A stretch of DNA of 64,000 nucleotides from Mesobacillus jeotgali (GTDB lineage Bacteria; Bacillota; Bacilli; Bacillales; Cytobacillaceae), in NCBI RefSeq assembly GCF_900166585.1, contig NZ_FVZC01000009.1, forward strand, positions 2,367,444 to 2,431,443, read 5' to 3'. Under the pieces are notes generated by a model. The model made no database searches. It worked only from the letters and a program-made list of their open reading frames with translations, and was not told where the DNA came from. Below, piece after piece: positions 1 through 8,185 of this stretch; positions within the stretch are counted from its first letter, which is position 1; each line of letters opens with the position of its first letter. The position numbers and the translations under genes are program-made.

Positions 1-634
1 TCTTTAGCATTTTTACAAAAGCTTGTGGATCCTGTTTAATTGGCGGGAATGTGTTGAAATGGATTGGCACAACTTGCTTCGCCTTCAGGAATTCTGCAGC
101 CAATGCAGCATCTTCAGGTCCCATTGTAAAATTGTCCCCAATTGGCAGGAATGCCAGGTCTATTGGATGTCTTTCCCCGATCAGCTTCATATCAGAAAAT
201 AGACCTGTGTCACCTGCATGGAACACTGTTTTTCCTTCAGCCATGAACAAGATTCCTGCAGGCATGCCACCATAAATGATCTCATTGTTATCACTGATCA
301 TGCCCGTTCCATGAAAAGCCTGTGTCATTTTGACCTTTCCAAAATCAAATTCATAAGCCCCGCCAATCGACATACCATGTGTGTTCAAGCCCTTCCAGCT
401 TAAATATGTAGCGACTTCGAAATTGGCGATTACAAGAGCGTCGTGTTTTTTTGCCAGTTCGACCGTATCCCCGAGGTGGTCTCCATGTGCATGGGTGAGG
501 ATAATGACATCCGGCTTAACATCCTCCACCTTCAGATCCGTCAGGTCATTGCCTGTGATGAATGGATCAATCAGGATTGTTTTCCCATTTGTTTCGATTT
601 TAACAACAGAATGGCCGTGATAAGATACTTTCAT
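1..634 (-). CDS. ytkL: UPF0173 metal-dependent hydrolase YtkL (3' end cut off by window)
   Basis: Metallo-beta-lactamase-fold hydrolase of the UPF0173 family; the substrate is not known. Reading leftwards from 634 the protein starts [17 protein letters not shown], has the metal-binding motif HAHGDH at about residues 48-53, then AFHGTG and a FHAGDTG motif near residue 145, and PIHFNTFPP near the cut end. About 211 residues are visible of a family length near 227, so only the last few residues lie outside the window. The ATG follows GAGGAGCAATA, a good ribosome binding site. It is divergent from the M24 peptidase gene. Confidence 0.93.
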   Translation of the reverse strand, partial: MKVSYHGHSVVKIETNGKTILIDPFITGNDLTDLKVEDVKPDVIILTHAHGDHLGDTVELAKKHDALVIANFEVATYLSWKGLNTHGMSIGGAYEFDFGKVKMTQAFHGTGMISDNNEIIYGGMPAGILFMAEGKTVFHAGDTGLFSDMKLIGERHPIDLAFLPIGDNFTMGPEDAALAAEFLKAKQVVPIHFNTFPPIKQDPQAFVKMLK

Positions 635-852
635 ATTATTGCTCCTCTCTTTTTGTGCATAGGATCCGGCTTGCAACCGCAGCCTCCAATTATTACAAAA
701 AATAGCCATATTATTAAATAATTTCAACACCCTTTGACTATCTCCTGCTTCAATTTTCTTTTACCCTGCAACCTCATCGATTAAAAGTTTTACTTTTCAC
801 CTCTGAATTGCTACTCTCATAGTGTGATGTACATATCGGAGGAGGAATTTCT

Positions 853-1950
853 ATGACTGAAAGATTGGCTGCGTTATCAGGATGGATGAAAGACAATGGT
901 GTTGATGTCACTTTTGTTACATCTCCAGATAATGTCTTTTATTTAAGCGGTTTTTTAAGTGACCCGCATGAAAGATTGCTGGCGGTTGCGGTATTCCAGG
1001 ATGCCGAGCCTTTCATGATTTGCCCGGCTATGGATAAGGAAAATGCCAAGAATGCCGGATGGGCACTTGAAATCATTGGCTACAGCGATACTGAGGATTC
1101 AATGGAACTTGCCTTCAATGCGATGAAGAAGCGTGTTTCTTTCATCAAGAAGATCGCGATTGAGAAAGAACAGCTGAATGTCGAGCGCTATGAAAAGATC
1201 GCCGGACTATCAGACGGTTCTGAATTTGTCTCTGCAGAAGAAAAACTGCGCCTGATGCGTATGGTGAAAACCGAGGAAGAATTGCAAAGGCTTAGAAAAG
1301 CTTGTGAGCTGGCTGATTTTGCCATTGAAACAGGAGTAAGCGAAATCAAAGAAGGCAAAACAGAGCTGGATGTCCTTGCTGCGATTGAGTATGAGTTGAA
1401 GAAAAAAGGCGTAACCGAAATGTCCTTTTCAACAATGGTCCTTACTGGCAAGAATGCAGCAGCCCCACACGGTACACCAGGACTGACTAAAATCAAAAAA
1501 GGCGACCTAGTGCTGTTTGACCTTGGCGTCGTGATGGATGGCTATTGCTCTGATATCACAAGGACGGTAGCATATGGCGAGATTACCAAACAGCAGGAAG
1601 AAATCTATAACACCGTCTTGAAGGCACAGTTGAAGTCTCTTGAAACTGCACGTGCTGGAGTGTCATGTTCAGAGGTTGACCTCGCAGCAAGGAATGTGAT
1701 TGAAGAAGCAGGATATGGCGACTACTTCCCACACCGTCTTGGACACGGACTTGGCGTCAGTGTCCATGAATACCCGTCATTAACAAGCACGAATCCGTTA
1801 TTGCTGGAAAAGGGAATGGTATTCACAGCAGAACCTGGAATTTATGTACCAGGCGTGGCAGGTGTAAGGATTGAAGATGACGTGGTCATCACCGAGAGTG
1901 GAATTGAAATTTTGACGAAGTACACTAAAGAATTAGTCTTTGTGTCGTAA
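853..1950 (+). CDS. M24 family metallopeptidase (Xaa-Pro dipeptidase/aminopeptidase P type)
   Basis: Cytoplasmic dinuclear-metal peptidase expected to act on Xaa-Pro bonds. The N-terminal creatinase-like domain covers about residues 1-125 and the pita-bread catalytic domain follows. The metal ligands are visible: Asp about 223 (LFDLGVVMDG), Asp about 234 (CSDITRT), His about 298 (LGHGLG), Glu about 327 (TAEPGIYVPG) and Glu about 341 (VRIEDDV). At 365 residues it has the usual length of the small Bacillus homologues YkvY and YqhT. The ATG lies just after GGAGGAGGAATTTCT. Exact substrate, and which paralogue this is, cannot be told from sequence. Confidence 0.93.
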   Translation: MTERLAALSGWMKDNGVDVTFVTSPDNVFYLSGFLSDPHERLLAVAVFQDAEPFMICPAMDKENAKNAGWALEIIGYSDTEDSMELAFNAMKKRVSFIKKIAIEKEQLNVERYEKIAGLSDGSEFVSAEEKLRLMRMVKTEEELQRLRKACELADFAIETGVSEIKEGKTELDVLAAIEYELKKKGVTEMSFSTMVLTGKNAAAPHGTPGLTKIKKGDLVLFDLGVVMDGYCSDITRTVAYGEITKQQEEIYNTVLKAQLKSLETARAGVSCSEVDLAARNVIEEAGYGDYFPHRLGHGLGVSVHEYPSLTSTNPLLLEKGMVFTAEPGIYVPGVAGVRIEDDVVITESGIEILTKYTKELVFVS

Positions 1951-1962
1951 AATAGAAACGAC

Positions 1963-1992
1963 AACCGCCTGCGATCCCGGATCCAGGCGGTT
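1963..1992 (+). terminator. GC-rich hairpin after the M24 peptidase gene
   Basis: Perfect 9 bp stem AACCGCCTG / CAGGCGGTT with a 12-base loop, just after the stop codon. There is no proper T run behind it, so it may be an mRNA 3'-end stem rather than an efficient intrinsic terminator. Confidence 0.45.
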
Positions 1993-2039
1993 AGTTGTGT
2001 GAGTAATTAAAATGGAAGTTCCATTTTTACAGCGAATTT

Positions 2040-2228
2040 TGATAGCGAAAAGTTCTTTCTATAGCCAATTTAATTTTTTATAGCGAGGAAATTCTTTTTT
2101 ATAGCGAATTTTCTTTTTTTATAGCGAGAAATTCTTTTTTATAGCGACTTTTCTTTTTTTATAGCGAGAAATTCTTTTTATAGCGACTTTTCTTTTTTTA
2201 TAGCGAAAATCAAATTTTTATAGCGAAT
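2040..2228. repeat. 20 bp tandem repeat array (ATAGCGA core)
   Basis: About ten copies of a unit with the core TATAGCGA followed by an A/T-rich filler such as GAAATTCTTTTT or CTTTTCTTTTTT. Core starts fall near 2042, 2061, 2080, 2101, 2121, 2141, 2161, 2180, 2200 and 2220, a strict 19-21 bp spacing. The array fills the gap between the M24 peptidase gene and the queF terminator. No reading frame in it has a ribosome binding site. Function unknown. Confidence 0.85.
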
Positions 2229-2256
2229 TGGAAAATATCCAGGTTTTTTTCCAATA

Positions 2257-2289
2257 CAAAAAAGAGCAGCATCAGCAGCTGCTCTTTTC
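2257..2289 (-). terminator. Intrinsic terminator of queF
   Basis: On the minus strand AAGAGCAGC and GCTGCTCTT form a 9 bp stem followed by a T run, ending a few bases beyond the queF stop codon. Confidence 0.85.
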
Positions 2290-2293
2290 CTGG

Positions 2294-2791
2294 TTAGCGA
2301 TTATCCACTTTTTCCGGATACATATCGTGATTCATCATCCGGTAGTTTGCCATTTCCTCATACTTGGTTCCTGGCTTGCCATAGTTTGTATAAGGATCAA
2401 TTGAGATTCCGCCCCTTGGCGTGAATTTTCCCCAGACCTCGATATATCTTGGATCCATCAGCTTAATCAGATCGTTCATGATGATGTTCATGCAATCCTC
2501 GTGAAAATCACCGTGGTTCCTGAAGCTGAACAGATACAGTTTCAATGATTTGCTCTCGACCATCAGATGATCAGGAATATAGCTGATATAAATCGATGCA
2601 AAATCCGGCTGTCCGGTGATTGGACACAGGCTCGTAAACTCAGGGGTATTGAATTTAACAAAATAATCTCTGTATGGATGTTTATTTTCAAACGTTTCCA
2701 AAATTTCAGGACTGTATTCAAACAGGTATTTGGTCCCCTGGTTGCCTAGCAAAGTTAAATCATTCATTTCCTCTTCTTTTCTTCCAGCCAT
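2294..2791 (-). CDS. queF: NADPH-dependent 7-cyano-7-deazaguanine reductase QueF
   Basis: Reduces preQ0 to preQ1 in queuosine biosynthesis, in the cytoplasm. The 165-residue product has the length of the short unimodular QueF of B. subtilis and matches it closely along its whole length. The catalytic Cys about 56 and Asp about 63 sit in [11 protein letters not shown]; the motifs [13 protein letters not shown] and [17 protein letters not shown] are intact. The start was set at the ATG at 2791 because GGGAGG lies 8 bases upstream. A longer in-frame version from 2818 has no such site. The gene stands alone, without queCDE, behind a preQ1 riboswitch. Confidence 0.96.
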   Translation of the reverse strand: MAGRKEEEMNDLTLLGNQGTKYLFEYSPEILETFENKHPYRDYFVKFNTPEFTSLCPITGQPDFASIYISYIPDHLMVESKSLKLYLFSFRNHGDFHEDCMNIIMNDLIKLMDPRYIEVWGKFTPRGGISIDPYTNYGKPGTKYEEMANYRMMNHDMYPEKVDNR

Positions 2792-2847
2792 TGTAGTAGC
2801 CTCCCATATAATCCGCAAGCGCTTATCGAGGCAGATACCCTGCTAAT

Positions 2848-2876
2848 AAAAAAACCACATCCTCCTGGATATGGTT
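2848..2876 (-). terminator. Terminator stem of the preQ1 riboswitch
   Basis: Minus-strand arms AACCATATCC and GGATGTGGTT pair over 10 bp with a 4-base loop and are followed by eight T's. Its place between the aptamer and queF indicates transcriptional attenuation. Confidence 0.82.
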
Positions 2877-2890
2877 GAAATTTTTCAAAG

Positions 2891-2930
2891 CCATAGTTTT
2901 TTATAGAGGGTGTCCGCTATGAACCTCTCC
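2891..2930 (-). promoter_or_regulatory. preQ1-I riboswitch aptamer upstream of queF
   Basis: On the minus strand AGAGGTTC, then a variable loop, ACACCCTCT and the A-rich tail ATAAAAAACTA reproduce the class I preQ1 aptamer known from the B. subtilis queC leader: P1 is AGAGG/CCTCT and the A-rich tail makes the H-type pseudoknot. A terminator stem follows about 15 bases later, so preQ1 binding should switch queF off. Confidence 0.9.
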
Positions 2931-3070
2931 CGCGATGCAGGATGTTTATTCAATTTATATTGCAACTATAATGAAACATCCTATTAAAGTCAAAAGAAAT
3001 TTTTTCATCATGCTCTTTCACACAGACAAAAAGAAATTATGACAAATCTGTGCATTTCCAGTTTTTTATT

Positions 3071-3121
3071 TTTACATATGTTCATATGGTTATTTACATT
3101 TGTTCAATCAACTGATATATT
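3071..3121 (+). promoter_or_regulatory. deoC promoter with direct repeats (possible DeoR-type operator)
   Basis: TTTACA (3093-3098), a 17-base spacer and TATATT (3116-3121) make a SigA-type promoter. A 14-base direct repeat, TTTACATATGTTCA at 3071 and TTTACATTTGTTCA at 3093 (22 bp apart, 13 of 14 identical), overlaps the -35 region. It contains TTCAAT-like elements resembling B. subtilis DeoR half-sites. Regulator assignment is inference. Confidence 0.6.
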
Positions 3122-3171
3122 ATTCATGTAAGTAACACATACTAATTTGAGCTATATTTTTTTCTTCATTA

Positions 3172-3184
3172 TGAAAGCGTTTCA
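3172..3184 (+). promoter_or_regulatory. cre-like site in the deoC leader
   Basis: TGAAAGCGTTTCA resembles a CcpA-binding cre but is one base shorter than the 14 bp consensus. It lies about 45 bases downstream of the predicted transcription start, a position used for CcpA roadblock repression. Tentative. Confidence 0.4.
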
Positions 3185-3214
3185 TTATATTTTTTTGGAA
3201 AGGGAATGAATAAT

Positions 3215-3889
3215 ATGACTAAAGATTTAGCAGGTATGATTGACCACACATTGCTTAAAGCAAATGCTACCGAAGCAGAGATTGTAAAGCTGGCCGAGGA
3301 AGCAAAAGAATATAAATTCGCTTCTGTCTGTGTTAACCCAACATGGGTAAAAACTGCTGCTGAAATTCTTAAGGATGCTGAAGGTGTAAAAGTTTGTACA
3401 GTAATCGGCTTCCCTCTTGGAGCTACTACTTCTGAAACAAAGGCATTCGAAACTAAAAATGCAATTGAAAATGGCGCGACTGAAGTCGACATGGTTATCA
3501 ACATTGGTGCATTGAAGGATAAGCAGTACGACTTGGTCGAAAAAGATATCAAAGCAGTTGTTGATGCTGCCAAAGGCAAAGCATTGACTAAGGTGATCAT
3601 CGAGACTTGCCTGCTTACAGACGAAGAGAAAGAAATGGCTTGCAAGCTTTCCGTGAATGCAGGAGCTGATTTTGTTAAGACATCTACAGGTTTCTCAACA
3701 GGAGGTGCCACAGTAGAGGACATCGCTTTGATGAGAAAAACAGTGGGTCCTGATTTGGGCGTAAAAGCTTCCGGCGGCGTAAGAAGCCTTGAGGATGCAC
3801 AGAAAATGATCGAGGCAGGGGCTACAAGAATTGGCGCCAGCTCTGGCGTAGCGATCGTCAATGGACTGTCTTCTGAATCTTCATACTAA
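3215..3889 (+). CDS. deoC: Deoxyribose-phosphate aldolase DeoC
   Basis: Splits 2-deoxyribose-5-phosphate into glyceraldehyde-3-phosphate and acetaldehyde in deoxynucleoside catabolism. The product is a single TIM-barrel domain of 224 residues, normal for the family. The Schiff-base lysine lies in FVKTSTGF, the second essential lysine in GVKASGG, and the conserved Asp in EVDMVINI. An upstream ATG at 3206 touches the GGAAAGGGA ribosome binding site, so the ATG at 3215 ([11 protein letters not shown]) is preferred. It is followed by cdd after about 35 bases, making a small nucleoside-salvage operon; nupC and pdp, which accompany deoC in B. subtilis, are absent here. Confidence 0.95.
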   Translation: MTKDLAGMIDHTLLKANATEAEIVKLAEEAKEYKFASVCVNPTWVKTAAEILKDAEGVKVCTVIGFPLGATTSETKAFETKNAIENGATEVDMVINIGALKDKQYDLVEKDIKAVVDAAKGKALTKVIIETCLLTDEEKEMACKLSVNAGADFVKTSTGFSTGGATVEDIALMRKTVGPDLGVKASGGVRSLEDAQKMIEAGATRIGASSGVAIVNGLSSESSY

Positions 3890-3924
3890 GCAATAACAAA
3901 TCATTCGGGAATGGGGAATGGAAG

Positions 3925-4347
3925 ATGGATAAAAAAACGCTTGTTGAGAAAGCGATTGAAGCAAGAAGCACAGCATACGTTCCATATTCTAAATTTCAGG
4001 TTGGCGCTGCCATCATTACTAGCAATGATCATGTTTATCTTGGCTGCAATATCGAAAATGCATCTTTCGGCCTGACGAACTGTGCTGAAAGAACAGCTAT
4101 TTTCAAGGCCGTTTCAGAAGGCGATACTGAAATCAAAGCGATTGCAGTTGTTGCGGATACAGAAGGTCCTGTTTCTCCTTGCGGTGCTTGCCGCCAGGTT
4201 ATTGCAGAATTCGCAACTGAAAATACAAAGATTTATCTCTCCAACCTTAATGGAGATGTGAAGGAAACAACAATCGATGAAATCCTTCCTGGTTATTTCA
4301 CATCAAAGGATATGGAAAAAGTCGATCAGTCTAAAAAGATGGTTTAA
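3925..4347 (+). CDS. cdd: Cytidine deaminase
   Basis: Deaminates cytidine and deoxycytidine to uridine and deoxyuridine for pyrimidine salvage. The 140-residue protein is of the small homotetrameric class. Zinc ligands and the catalytic Glu appear in TNCAERTAIF and in PCGACRQVI; CNIENASFG is the substrate-binding stretch. It sits 35 bases after deoC and probably shares its transcript. The last ten residues (KDMEKVDQSKKMV) are a slightly long, charged tail compared with the 136-residue B. subtilis enzyme. Confidence 0.95.
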   Translation: MDKKTLVEKAIEARSTAYVPYSKFQVGAAIITSNDHVYLGCNIENASFGLTNCAERTAIFKAVSEGDTEIKAIAVVADTEGPVSPCGACRQVIAEFATENTKIYLSNLNGDVKETTIDEILPGYFTSKDMEKVDQSKKMV

Positions 4348-4455
4348 AAATCTACAAGTAAACAATGGGGCAATTCCTTCTAACCAAATATAGGGTTATG
4401 GGATTGCTCTTTCTTATTCAATCTATTTATTGCTTGATAGATAAAGGAGGAAAGA

Positions 4456-4478
4456 GCCGTTCATTCCATAAGGACGGC
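4456..4478 (+). promoter_or_regulatory. Hairpin between a strong SD and the amiS start codon
   Basis: A near-perfect Shine-Dalgarno AAAGGAGGA lies at 4443-4451, about 35 bases before the ATG at 4486, with no in-frame ATG, GTG or TTG between. GCCGT (4456-4460) and ACGGC (4474-4478) can pair and would bring the SD to about 12 bases from the ATG. A weaker AAGGA at 4470-4474 is an alternative. Confidence 0.4.
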
Positions 4479-4485
4479 ATACATC

Positions 4486-5100
4486 ATGGGAGACGCAGGT
4501 TTATTATTATCAGGCGCAGCACTTTTCCTGAACAGCTTAATGCTTATGGGAAAAGCCAATGCGAAAAGCGTAGCAGTATTCAATTTATTTATCGGGGCCA
4601 TGCAGGTAATCGTACCATTTTATTTAATCGTTGCCTCTGACCAGAACAACTGGACCATATACAGCCTTGCAAGCATCTTTCTCTTTGGCTTCACTTATTT
4701 ATATGTTGGCATGACTCTGTTAAAAGATCTTGATGTAAGCGGATTAGGATGGTATTCCCTTTGGGTTGCTGTCCTTGCACTTATCTACGCTTTCGTTGCT
4801 TATGTCCATTTTGAAGACATCGTCAGCACTCTTACATGGCTGATGTGGGCTTATCTCTGGTTCCTATTCTTCCTGTCGATGGGAATGAACAAGAAGATCG
4901 ATGCCTATATTGGCAAGGTCGCGATGGTCCAGTCATGGCTGACCTTGACCTTCCCAGCTTTGCTGTCAATGACTGGCTTATGGAAAACAGACCAGGTTAC
5001 TAGCGCATGGATTTACTTCTCGATTGCTGCTTTTATGTATTTTGCTTATATTACAATAAAGCTAAAGAAAACACCTTCCCGAACCGGGGAATATGCGTAA
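4486..5100 (+). CDS. AmiS/UreI family transporter (urea/amide channel-like)
   Basis: Integral membrane protein of 204 residues with six or seven hydrophobic helices starting at the N-terminus (DAGLLLSGAALFLNSLMLMG), then FNLFIGAMQVIVPFYLI, IFLFGFTYLYVG, LWVAVLALIYAFVAYVHF, WLMWAYLWFLFFLSMG and a C-terminal pair. Length and pattern fit the AmiS/UreI family of urea or short-amide channels. No urease or amidase gene lies nearby, so the substrate is open. It lies 138 bases after cdd and may be a separate transcript; the start is the only reasonable ATG despite the distant SD. Confidence 0.8.
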   Translation: MGDAGLLLSGAALFLNSLMLMGKANAKSVAVFNLFIGAMQVIVPFYLIVASDQNNWTIYSLASIFLFGFTYLYVGMTLLKDLDVSGLGWYSLWVAVLALIYAFVAYVHFEDIVSTLTWLMWAYLWFLFFLSMGMNKKIDAYIGKVAMVQSWLTLTFPALLSMTGLWKTDQVTSAWIYFSIAAFMYFAYITIKLKKTPSRTGEYA

Positions 5101-5103
5101 TTC

Positions 5104-5139
5104 AAAAAACGTCCTGCCGATTGGCGAGGACGTTTTTTT
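5104..5139. terminator. Bidirectional terminator between amiS-like gene and ppaC
   Basis: AAAACGTCCT and AGGACGTTTT arms around a short loop, with A's on the left and T's on the right, so it can serve both convergent genes. Confidence 0.85.
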
Positions 5140-5143
5140 GACA

Positions 5144-6073
5144 TTACTTCGCAAGCACATTTGTCAATACTGGAACGACTTGCTTCTTTCGTGATACAAC
5201 ACCTTTTAAGGTCGCAGTGTTATTTTCAAGTTTTACATTGAATGCTTCTTCGACCGCAGCAGCTTTCTCACCAACCGCAAGCGCAGCTGAATCATTCGTC
5301 AAGATATCAGTGATCACCAATAAGAATAAACCAAGTTTCTTTTCTGTCACTTTATTGATCAATGCTTCTTCAAGCTCTACCTTGCGTAAAAGAACATCAT
5401 TCACATCAACTGTGTTTACCTGCGCGATTTCAACTTTGGAATCTCCCATCTGGAATTCCTTTGCATCAAGAGAAATAAGTTCCTCAATTGTTTTGCTGCT
5501 GAGGTCAGCACCAGCCTTCAGCATGTCAAGGCCGTATTCCTCAGCATCCACTCCGGCAATTTCAGCCAGTTCACGTGCAGCAGCCACGTCCTGATCTGTG
5601 CAAGTTGGCGATTTGAACAGCAAGGAATCGGAAATGATTGCTGAAAGCATAAGACCTGCAATATCTTTATCAATTTCAACATTATTTTCCTTGTACATCT
5701 TGTTCAGGATTGTTGCAGTGCAGCCTACTGGCTCGACTCGGAAATAAAGTGGATCGCTTGTTTCGAAATTAGCCACACGGTGGTGGTCAATCACTTCCAC
5801 GATTTGCACTTCAGTTATATCTTCAGCACTCTGCTGACGTTCGTTATGATCAACAAGGATGACCTTGTCCACTTCTTCAGAAACCCTGCCAGCAAGGCGT
5901 GGTGCCTCAGCCTTGAAATAATCTAATGCATATTGAGTTTCCCCATTGACCTGGCCCAGGCGAACTGCTTCCGCATCCACACCGAGCTTTTTCTTTAGAT
6001 TCGCATAAGCAATCGCAGAGCAGATTGTATCTGTATCAGGATTTTTATGGCCAAAAACAAGAACTTTTTCCAT
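5144..6073 (-). CDS. ppaC: Manganese-dependent inorganic pyrophosphatase PpaC
   Basis: Family II (DHH) pyrophosphatase that hydrolyses PPi in the cytoplasm. Motifs in order: [10 protein letters not shown] at the N-terminus, VDHNE near residue 75, [11 protein letters not shown] near 95 and GCTATIL, which supply the Mn ligands; the DHHA2 domain ends with [11 protein letters not shown]. The second of two adjacent ATG codons (6073) gives 309 residues, the B. subtilis length, and the better spacing from AAGGAG. A shared terminator lies immediately downstream. Confidence 0.96.
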   Translation of the reverse strand: MEKVLVFGHKNPDTDTICSAIAYANLKKKLGVDAEAVRLGQVNGETQYALDYFKAEAPRLAGRVSEEVDKVILVDHNERQQSAEDITEVQIVEVIDHHRVANFETSDPLYFRVEPVGCTATILNKMYKENNVEIDKDIAGLMLSAIISDSLLFKSPTCTDQDVAAARELAEIAGVDAEEYGLDMLKAGADLSSKTIEELISLDAKEFQMGDSKVEIAQVNTVDVNDVLLRKVELEEALINKVTEKKLGLFLLVITDILTNDSAALAVGEKAAAVEEAFNVKLENNTATLKGVVSRKKQVVPVLTNVLAK

Positions 6074-6202
6074 CATGACACTCCTTAATTACAATTTATC
6101 ACGGACATGCTGCTTGAGAATCCGTATATCCCATAAATAATATACGCTAAAATTAAAAGATTTTAAACTGCTTTGTCCAAAATTGGCATGTGTTATTGGA
6201 AT

Positions 6203-6230
6203 AAAAAGATCCGGGACACCGCCCCGGATC
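6203..6230 (-). terminator. Intrinsic terminator of ald
   Basis: Minus-strand stem GATCCGGGG / CCCCGGATC-like arms (GATCCGGG...CCCGGATC) followed by CTTTTTATT, just past the ald stop codon. Confidence 0.85.
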
Positions 6231-6238
6231 TGGATAAA

Positions 6239-7360
6239 TTAGATTTGCTCCAATAATGTTCTTGTTTCTGAATATACGAGGTTATGAGCTTCAGCAACTG
6301 CCTGGTACGTGACGTAGCCATTAAGTGTGTTGATGCCCTTCAACAATGCTTCATTATCAAGGCAAGCCTGCTTGTAGCCCTTGTTCGCAATTTGAACAGC
6401 ATATGGAACAGTTACGTTCGTCAACGCGATTGTGCTAGTCCTAGGAACAGCACCAGGCATATTGGCAACAGCATAATGTACGACACCATGCTTCTCATAA
6501 GTAGGGTTGTCGTGAGTAGTGATTCTGTCTGTTGTTTCGAAAATGCCGCCCTGGTCGATCGCAATATCGACAACGACTGAGCCTGGATTCATGGACTGAA
6601 TCATTTCTTCAGTCACAAGCTTAGGAGCTTTAGCGCCAGGAATCAATACAGCGCCGATTACAAGGTCAGATTGCTTGACTGCCTCAGCGATATTCAAAGG
6701 ATTAGACATTAGAGTGGTAATATCAGATCCAAAAATATCGTCTAATTGGCGAAGACGGTCAGGGTTCAAGTCAATCATTGTAACTTCAGCACCAAGTCCG
6801 ACTGCCATTTTCGCTGCATTCGTTCCGGCCACACCGCCACCGATGACAGTAACTTTACCTCTTTGGACACCTGGTACTCCGCCAAGAAGGATTCCTTTAC
6901 CGCCATGAACTTTTTCAAGGAACTGTGCACCAATTTGTGTAGACATCCTTCCAGCAACTTCACTCATAGGCGTAAGCAATGGAAGTGAACCGTTTGCCAG
7001 CTGAACAGTTTCATATGCGATACCAACTACCTTATTTTCAATCAGGGCCTTTGTCAGCTCTGGTTCTGGAGCAAGGTGTAAATATGTAAATAAGATTAAA
7101 CCTTCACGGAAATATCCGTATTCTTCTGGCAGAGGTTCTTTAACCTTCATGACCATTTCCTGTGCCCATGCTTCTTGTGCACTTTCAACAATGAGAGCAC
7201 CGGCAGCTTTGTAATCCTCATCAGTGAAACTTGAACCGATTCCAGCCCCTGCTTCGATATAAACTTCATGACCGAAGTTCACAAGGTTGACTACACCAGC
7301 AGGCGTCATAGCCACACGGTTTTCATTATTCTTTATCTCTTTAGGTACACCGATACGCAT
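6239..7360 (-). CDS. ald: Alanine dehydrogenase
   Basis: NAD-dependent L-alanine/pyruvate interconversion; in Bacillus it is needed for alanine use and normal sporulation. The 373-residue chain starts [20 protein letters not shown], the usual AlaDH/PNT N-terminus. Catalytic Lys lies in [11 protein letters not shown] and His in LHLAPEPEL. The Rossmann motif [12 protein letters not shown] falls near residue 172, followed by TMIDLN, whose acidic end fits NAD preference. SD AGGAGG stands before the ATG. Monocistronic, with a cre-like site upstream. Confidence 0.96.
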   Translation of the reverse strand: MRIGVPKEIKNNENRVAMTPAGVVNLVNFGHEVYIEAGAGIGSSFTDEDYKAAGALIVESAQEAWAQEMVMKVKEPLPEEYGYFREGLILFTYLHLAPEPELTKALIENKVVGIAYETVQLANGSLPLLTPMSEVAGRMSTQIGAQFLEKVHGGKGILLGGVPGVQRGKVTVIGGGVAGTNAAKMAVGLGAEVTMIDLNPDRLRQLDDIFGSDITTLMSNPLNIAEAVKQSDLVIGAVLIPGAKAPKLVTEEMIQSMNPGSVVVDIAIDQGGIFETTDRITTHDNPTYEKHGVVHYAVANMPGAVPRTSTIALTNVTVPYAVQIANKGYKQACLDNEALLKGINTLNGYVTYQAVAEAHNLVYSETRTLLEQI

Positions 7361-7456
7361 TGTTGCATACCTCCTATGTATTATGATTGCTCTTCCATTT
7401 CACCTTGCTTCTCTATCCTATTATTTTACGAGGAAAATAGAAAGAAAAAACAAGAA

Positions 7457-7470
7457 TGAAAACACTTTCA
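7457..7470 (-). promoter_or_regulatory. cre-like site upstream of ald
   Basis: TGAAAACACTTTCA differs from the CcpA cre consensus only at the central CG (here CA). It is near-palindromic and lies about 100 bases upstream of the ald start codon. Confidence 0.4.
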
Positions 7471-7816
7471 TTTTAGTAGAAAAAAGTTCGTTTGGCAAAA
7501 CAAATCGTTCGAACTTGTCTAAAAATGAATATTCCTTATATTTGGAATAAAATAAATATTTTTTACGTCCTTGCCCTGCCTCTACTGTATTTCAGATGGG
7601 ATCACAGAATTTGATTTAAAATCAATAATCTCCAGCCGGTGCCGACTTACCTTCTATCAGACTGAAAAATATGGGATTAGCTTCCGGTTCGCCAAAATAA
7701 AAGAGAAATGCGCCAATATATTTGAATTTCACCAGTAAAGGTTTTTTCCAATAAGACAAAGGTGGTCGCATATAAAATTGTGAAAACCGCGGATAAATAA
7801 AACCCATACACTTATA

Positions 7817-7856
7817 AAAGGCTTGCTAACAAATTCCTCAACGATAGCAAGCCTTA
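7817..7856 (-). terminator. Hairpin downstream of the 51-residue small gene
   Basis: AAGGCTTGCTA and TAGCAAGCCTT form an 11 bp stem; on the minus strand it is followed by TTTTATAAG. It lies about 70 bases beyond the small gene's stop codon. Confidence 0.6.
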
Positions 7857-7923
7857 AGTTCTTTTTCATCGTTTTCTCGTACCTAAAGGCTGCCTATCTC
7901 CTGAAACTACAAAGTTACCGTGT

Positions 7924-8079
7924 TTATCTTTGCTCCTCATTGGCTTCAGCGGCCGCTTTCATCTGATCCTGGGGAACGATTCCGCTGTTGTATGAATCCA
8001 TGATCTGCTGGCTGACTTGCATGACACCCTGGTCATCATAGTCATAAAATGCCCGTCCTTGTTTTTCTTTCTTATCCAT
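7924..8079 (-). CDS. Small acidic protein, 51 residues, unknown function
   Basis: Short soluble protein beginning MDKKEKQGRAFYDYDDQG and ending AAAEANEEQR, rich in Asp, Gln and Glu, with no membrane segment or signal peptide. Evidence that it is real: AAAGGAGG stands 8 bases before the ATG, a hairpin terminator follows, and composition is clearly protein-like. It is divergent from the universal stress protein gene. I do not recognise the family; the tyrosine/aspartate-rich start and the helical QVSQQIMDSY stretch suggest a small regulatory or stress protein, but that is a guess. Confidence 0.8.
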   Translation of the reverse strand: MDKKEKQGRAFYDYDDQGVMQVSQQIMDSYNSGIVPQDQMKAAAEANEEQR

Positions 8080-8185
8080 GTGAAATACCTCCTTTTATTT
8101 CTTGCTTGCATTCATAGTTTTCGTTGGATTGTCACAGCTATACCAAGGAAAGTGTTGTATAATATAGGTAAAGGAGGCGAGAACT

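Larger units (their letters stand above)
7361..7923. other. Intergenic region upstream of ald, no convincing gene
   Basis: Holds the ald promoter region, a cre-like site and, near its right end, a terminator hairpin. A 61-codon minus-strand frame (7622-7807) lacks a ribosome binding site and looks random. I see nothing else. Confidence 0.5.

Noticed and set aside
3169..3861. 230-codon frame antisense to deoC
   Set aside because: Shadow of a highly conserved enzyme gene; no SD, and a Ser/Ala-rich composition typical of antisense frames.
7622..7807. 61-codon minus-strand frame in the ald upstream gap
   Set aside because: No SD, no recognisable motif and no terminator in proper position.
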